Part shown: positions 5,682-7,424 of the stretch, in pieces
Position numbering within the stretch: the first letter of the stretch is position 1
Layout of the letters: each line of letters starts with the position of its first letter
Translations under genes and position numbers: made by a program
Notes under the pieces: model-generated
Told to the model about the DNA's origin: nothing
Seen by the model: only the letters and a program-made list of their open reading frames with translations
The model's database searches: none
Assembly: GCA_030695285.1 (NCBI GenBank)
Contig: JAUYTF010000515.1
Span: 1-7,424 of the forward strand
Direction: 5' to 3'
Origin: Eubacteriales bacterium
Lineage (GTDB): Bacteria; Bacillota; Clostridia; Christensenellales; CAG-138
DNA: 7,424 bases

Positions 5682-6242
5682 ATGGAGCAATCGACAGTAA
5701 AAAAAGTTCTCGTCGTGGTCGACATGCAAAATGACTTTGTCTCCGGCGCGCTGGGCAGCGCGGAGGCGCAGGCTATCGTCGAGCCCGTCGTCAAGCGCAT
5801 CCTCGATTTCGACGGGCTGATTCTCTACACGCTCGATACCCACACGCAGGACTACCTCAACACAAAAGAGGGGCAGAAGCTCCCCGTGGAGCACTGCATC
5901 GCAGGCACCGAAGGCTGGGCGCCCAATCCCGCCGTCTGGATGGCGCTGATGCACAAAAACGTTGCCGACGAGCAGCACATGATCGCCAAGGACACCTTTG
6001 GCGGCGTAAGCTTGCCCATGCGCATCCACGAGATGCTGGCGGGCATCGAGCCCGAAGAGATTGAACTCGTCGGCCTCTGCACGGATATCTGCGTGATCAG
6101 CAACGCGCTGCTGCTCAAGGCGTTTTATCCCGAATCGACCATCACGGTGGACGCCGCTGCCTGCGCGGGCGCAACGCCGGAGGGGCACAAGACCGCTCTC
6201 GCCGCGATGAAAGCGTGTCATATCGATATCGTAAACGAATAA
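5682..6242 (+). CDS. Isochorismatase/nicotinamidase-family cysteine hydrolase
   Basis: This 186-residue hydrolase has the catalytic triad of the family: D14 in VVVDMQNDF, K103 in MIAKDTFGG, and C137 in GLCTDICVISNAL. D52 and H54 in DTHTQDYL and H71 before CIAGTEGW sit where nicotinamidases bind their metal, so nicotinamide or another amide is a plausible substrate. An EntB-like isochorismatase role is unlikely without siderophore genes. AAGGAG at 5669-5674 is seven bases from the ATG. It starts 40 bases after the methyltransferase stop and is probably last in that operon. Its last codons, MKACHIDIVNE, are echoed by three further partial or diverged copies before the terminator. Function beyond amide or ester hydrolysis is uncertain. 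Confidence 0.88.
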   Translation: MEQSTVKKVLVVVDMQNDFVSGALGSAEAQAIVEPVVKRILDFDGLILYTLDTHTQDYLNTKEGQKLPVEHCIAGTEGWAPNPAVWMALMHKNVADEQHMIAKDTFGGVSLPMRIHEMLAGIEPEEIELVGLCTDICVISNALLLKAFYPESTITVDAAACAGATPEGHKTALAAMKACHIDIVNE

Positions 6243-6364
6243 ACCGATCTCTTTGATGAAAGTTTGACACACCGACATCGTGAACGAGTAATTCTCTCTT
6301 TTCTTTGATGAAAGCGTGTCATATCGATATCGTAAACGATTAAATTTACATCGTGAACGAATAA
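6207..6364 (+). repeat. Echoes of the hydrolase 3' end (coding copy plus three)
   Basis: The coding copy starts at ATG 6207. Copy 2 (ATG 6256, offset 49) keeps the stop-terminated tail but is diverged: four changed codons are synonymous (CAT/CAC, GAT/GAC, GTA/GTG, GAA/GAG), two change the residue and TGT became TGA. Copy 3 (ATG 6308, offset 52) is identical to the coding copy for 35 bases except GAA to GAT at the last codon. Copy 4 (6347-6364) holds only ATC GTG AAC GAA TAA, using the GTG seen in copy 2. Copies 2 and 3 share a CTTTGATGAAAG lead-in. Copies 1, 2 and 3 are not in one frame. Confidence 0.92.
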
Positions 6365-6383
6365 TACGCCCCGTAATCCTCTG

Positions 6384-6406
6384 GAGCGCCGCAAGGTGCT
6401 CTTTTT
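6384..6406 (+). terminator. Rho-independent terminator after the hydrolase gene
   Basis: GAGCGCC (6384-6390) pairs with GGTGCTC (6395-6401), with one G-T pair, across a GCAA tetraloop, followed by five T residues. It lies 20 bases after the last tail echo and separates this operon from perR. Confidence 0.88.
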
Positions 6407-6418
6407 CTGAACTCTTGC

Positions 6419-6466
6419 TTGACACGACGGATATACTCTGATACATTTAATTTAGAATGATTCTAA
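6419..6466 (+). promoter_or_regulatory. perR promoter with a perfect 7-1-7 Per box
   Basis: TTGACA (6419-6424) is a perfect -35, followed after 17 bases by TACATT (6442-6447), four of six to TATAAT. Just downstream, TTAGAATGATTCTAA (6452-6466) is a perfect 7-1-7 inverted repeat. It differs from the Bacillus Per box TTATAATNATTATAA by one symmetrical change in each arm. It overlaps the expected transcription start, where bound PerR would repress. This supports autoregulation of perR and, by read-through, control of katG. Confidence 0.85.
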
Positions 6467-6485
6467 GCTTTATATTCTTTCTAGT

Positions 6486-6499
6486 ATGAAAGGCGCCGT

Positions 6500-6503
<4 letters not shown>
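6486..6503 (+). other. Five-codon mini-ORF overlapping the perR start
   Basis: ATG AAA GGC GCC GTA TGA ends in an ATGA overlap with the perR start codon at 6500. GTATGAAAG occurs at 6484-6492 and again at 6498-6506, so the start context of perR is duplicated over 14 bases. The mini-ORF has no clear ribosome site, and its own AAAGG probably serves perR. It may be chance. Confidence 0.25.

Positions 6504-7424
<921 letters not shown>

Noticed and set aside
6384..6406. Part of the hydrolase echo array
   Set aside because: It is an ordinary hairpin with a T tract and shares no sequence with the echo units.
5658..6446. Long minus-strand open frame opposite the hydrolase gene
   Set aside because: It is antisense to a gene with a complete Asp-Lys-Cys triad and a good ribosome site, and its own sequence resembles nothing known to me.

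Overview
The window looks like chromosomal DNA of a moderately GC-rich Firmicute, most likely in class Clostridia. The evidence is the infC-rpmI-rplT operon behind an attenuator leader of the L20 type, consensus sigma-A promoters, strong GGAGG-type ribosome sites, a PerR/Per-box/katG peroxide module and a TrmH-type methyltransferase just downstream of rplT. This placement is inferred from protein and gene-order resemblance; no search was run. No phage, transposase, CRISPR array, tRNA or rRNA gene was seen.

Layout. Positions 1-1153 are on the minus strand: the start of a GyrI-like domain gene cut by the window edge, preceded by a duplicated copy of its own start, then a membrane-anchored glycerophosphodiester phosphodiesterase with its own promoter and terminator. 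From 1223 everything is on the plus strand. A major facilitator superfamily transporter (1223-2536) is followed by a consensus promoter (2583-2611), a structured leader with two mutually exclusive folds, infC starting on the rare codon AUC, rpmI and rplT, closed by a strong terminator at 4104-4134. A second operon (promoter about 4242-4269) holds a GNAT acetyltransferase, a TrmH/SpoU RNA methyltransferase and an isochorismatase/nicotinamidase-type hydrolase, closed by a terminator at 6384-6406. A third unit is perR, with a perfect 7-1-7 Per-box palindrome at its promoter, followed by the start of katG, which runs off the window.

How the genes work together. infC, rpmI and rplT supply IF3, L35 and L20. 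Their expression is probably controlled by L20 at the leader and by IF3 at the AUC start. PerR probably senses peroxide and represses itself and the katG catalase-peroxidase. The GNAT, methyltransferase and hydrolase genes appear co-transcribed but have no obvious shared pathway.

The most unusual feature is a set of gene-end 'echoes': short tandem copies of a gene's own start or end, spaced 49-52 bp, lying just outside three genes (GyrI-like gene, rplT, isochorismatase). A similar 52-bp-spaced duplication lies in the infC-rpmI gap. In rplT the outermost copy differs from the coding copy only by synonymous changes, which suggests it was once coding or came from a diverged homologue. An assembly artefact must be excluded first.
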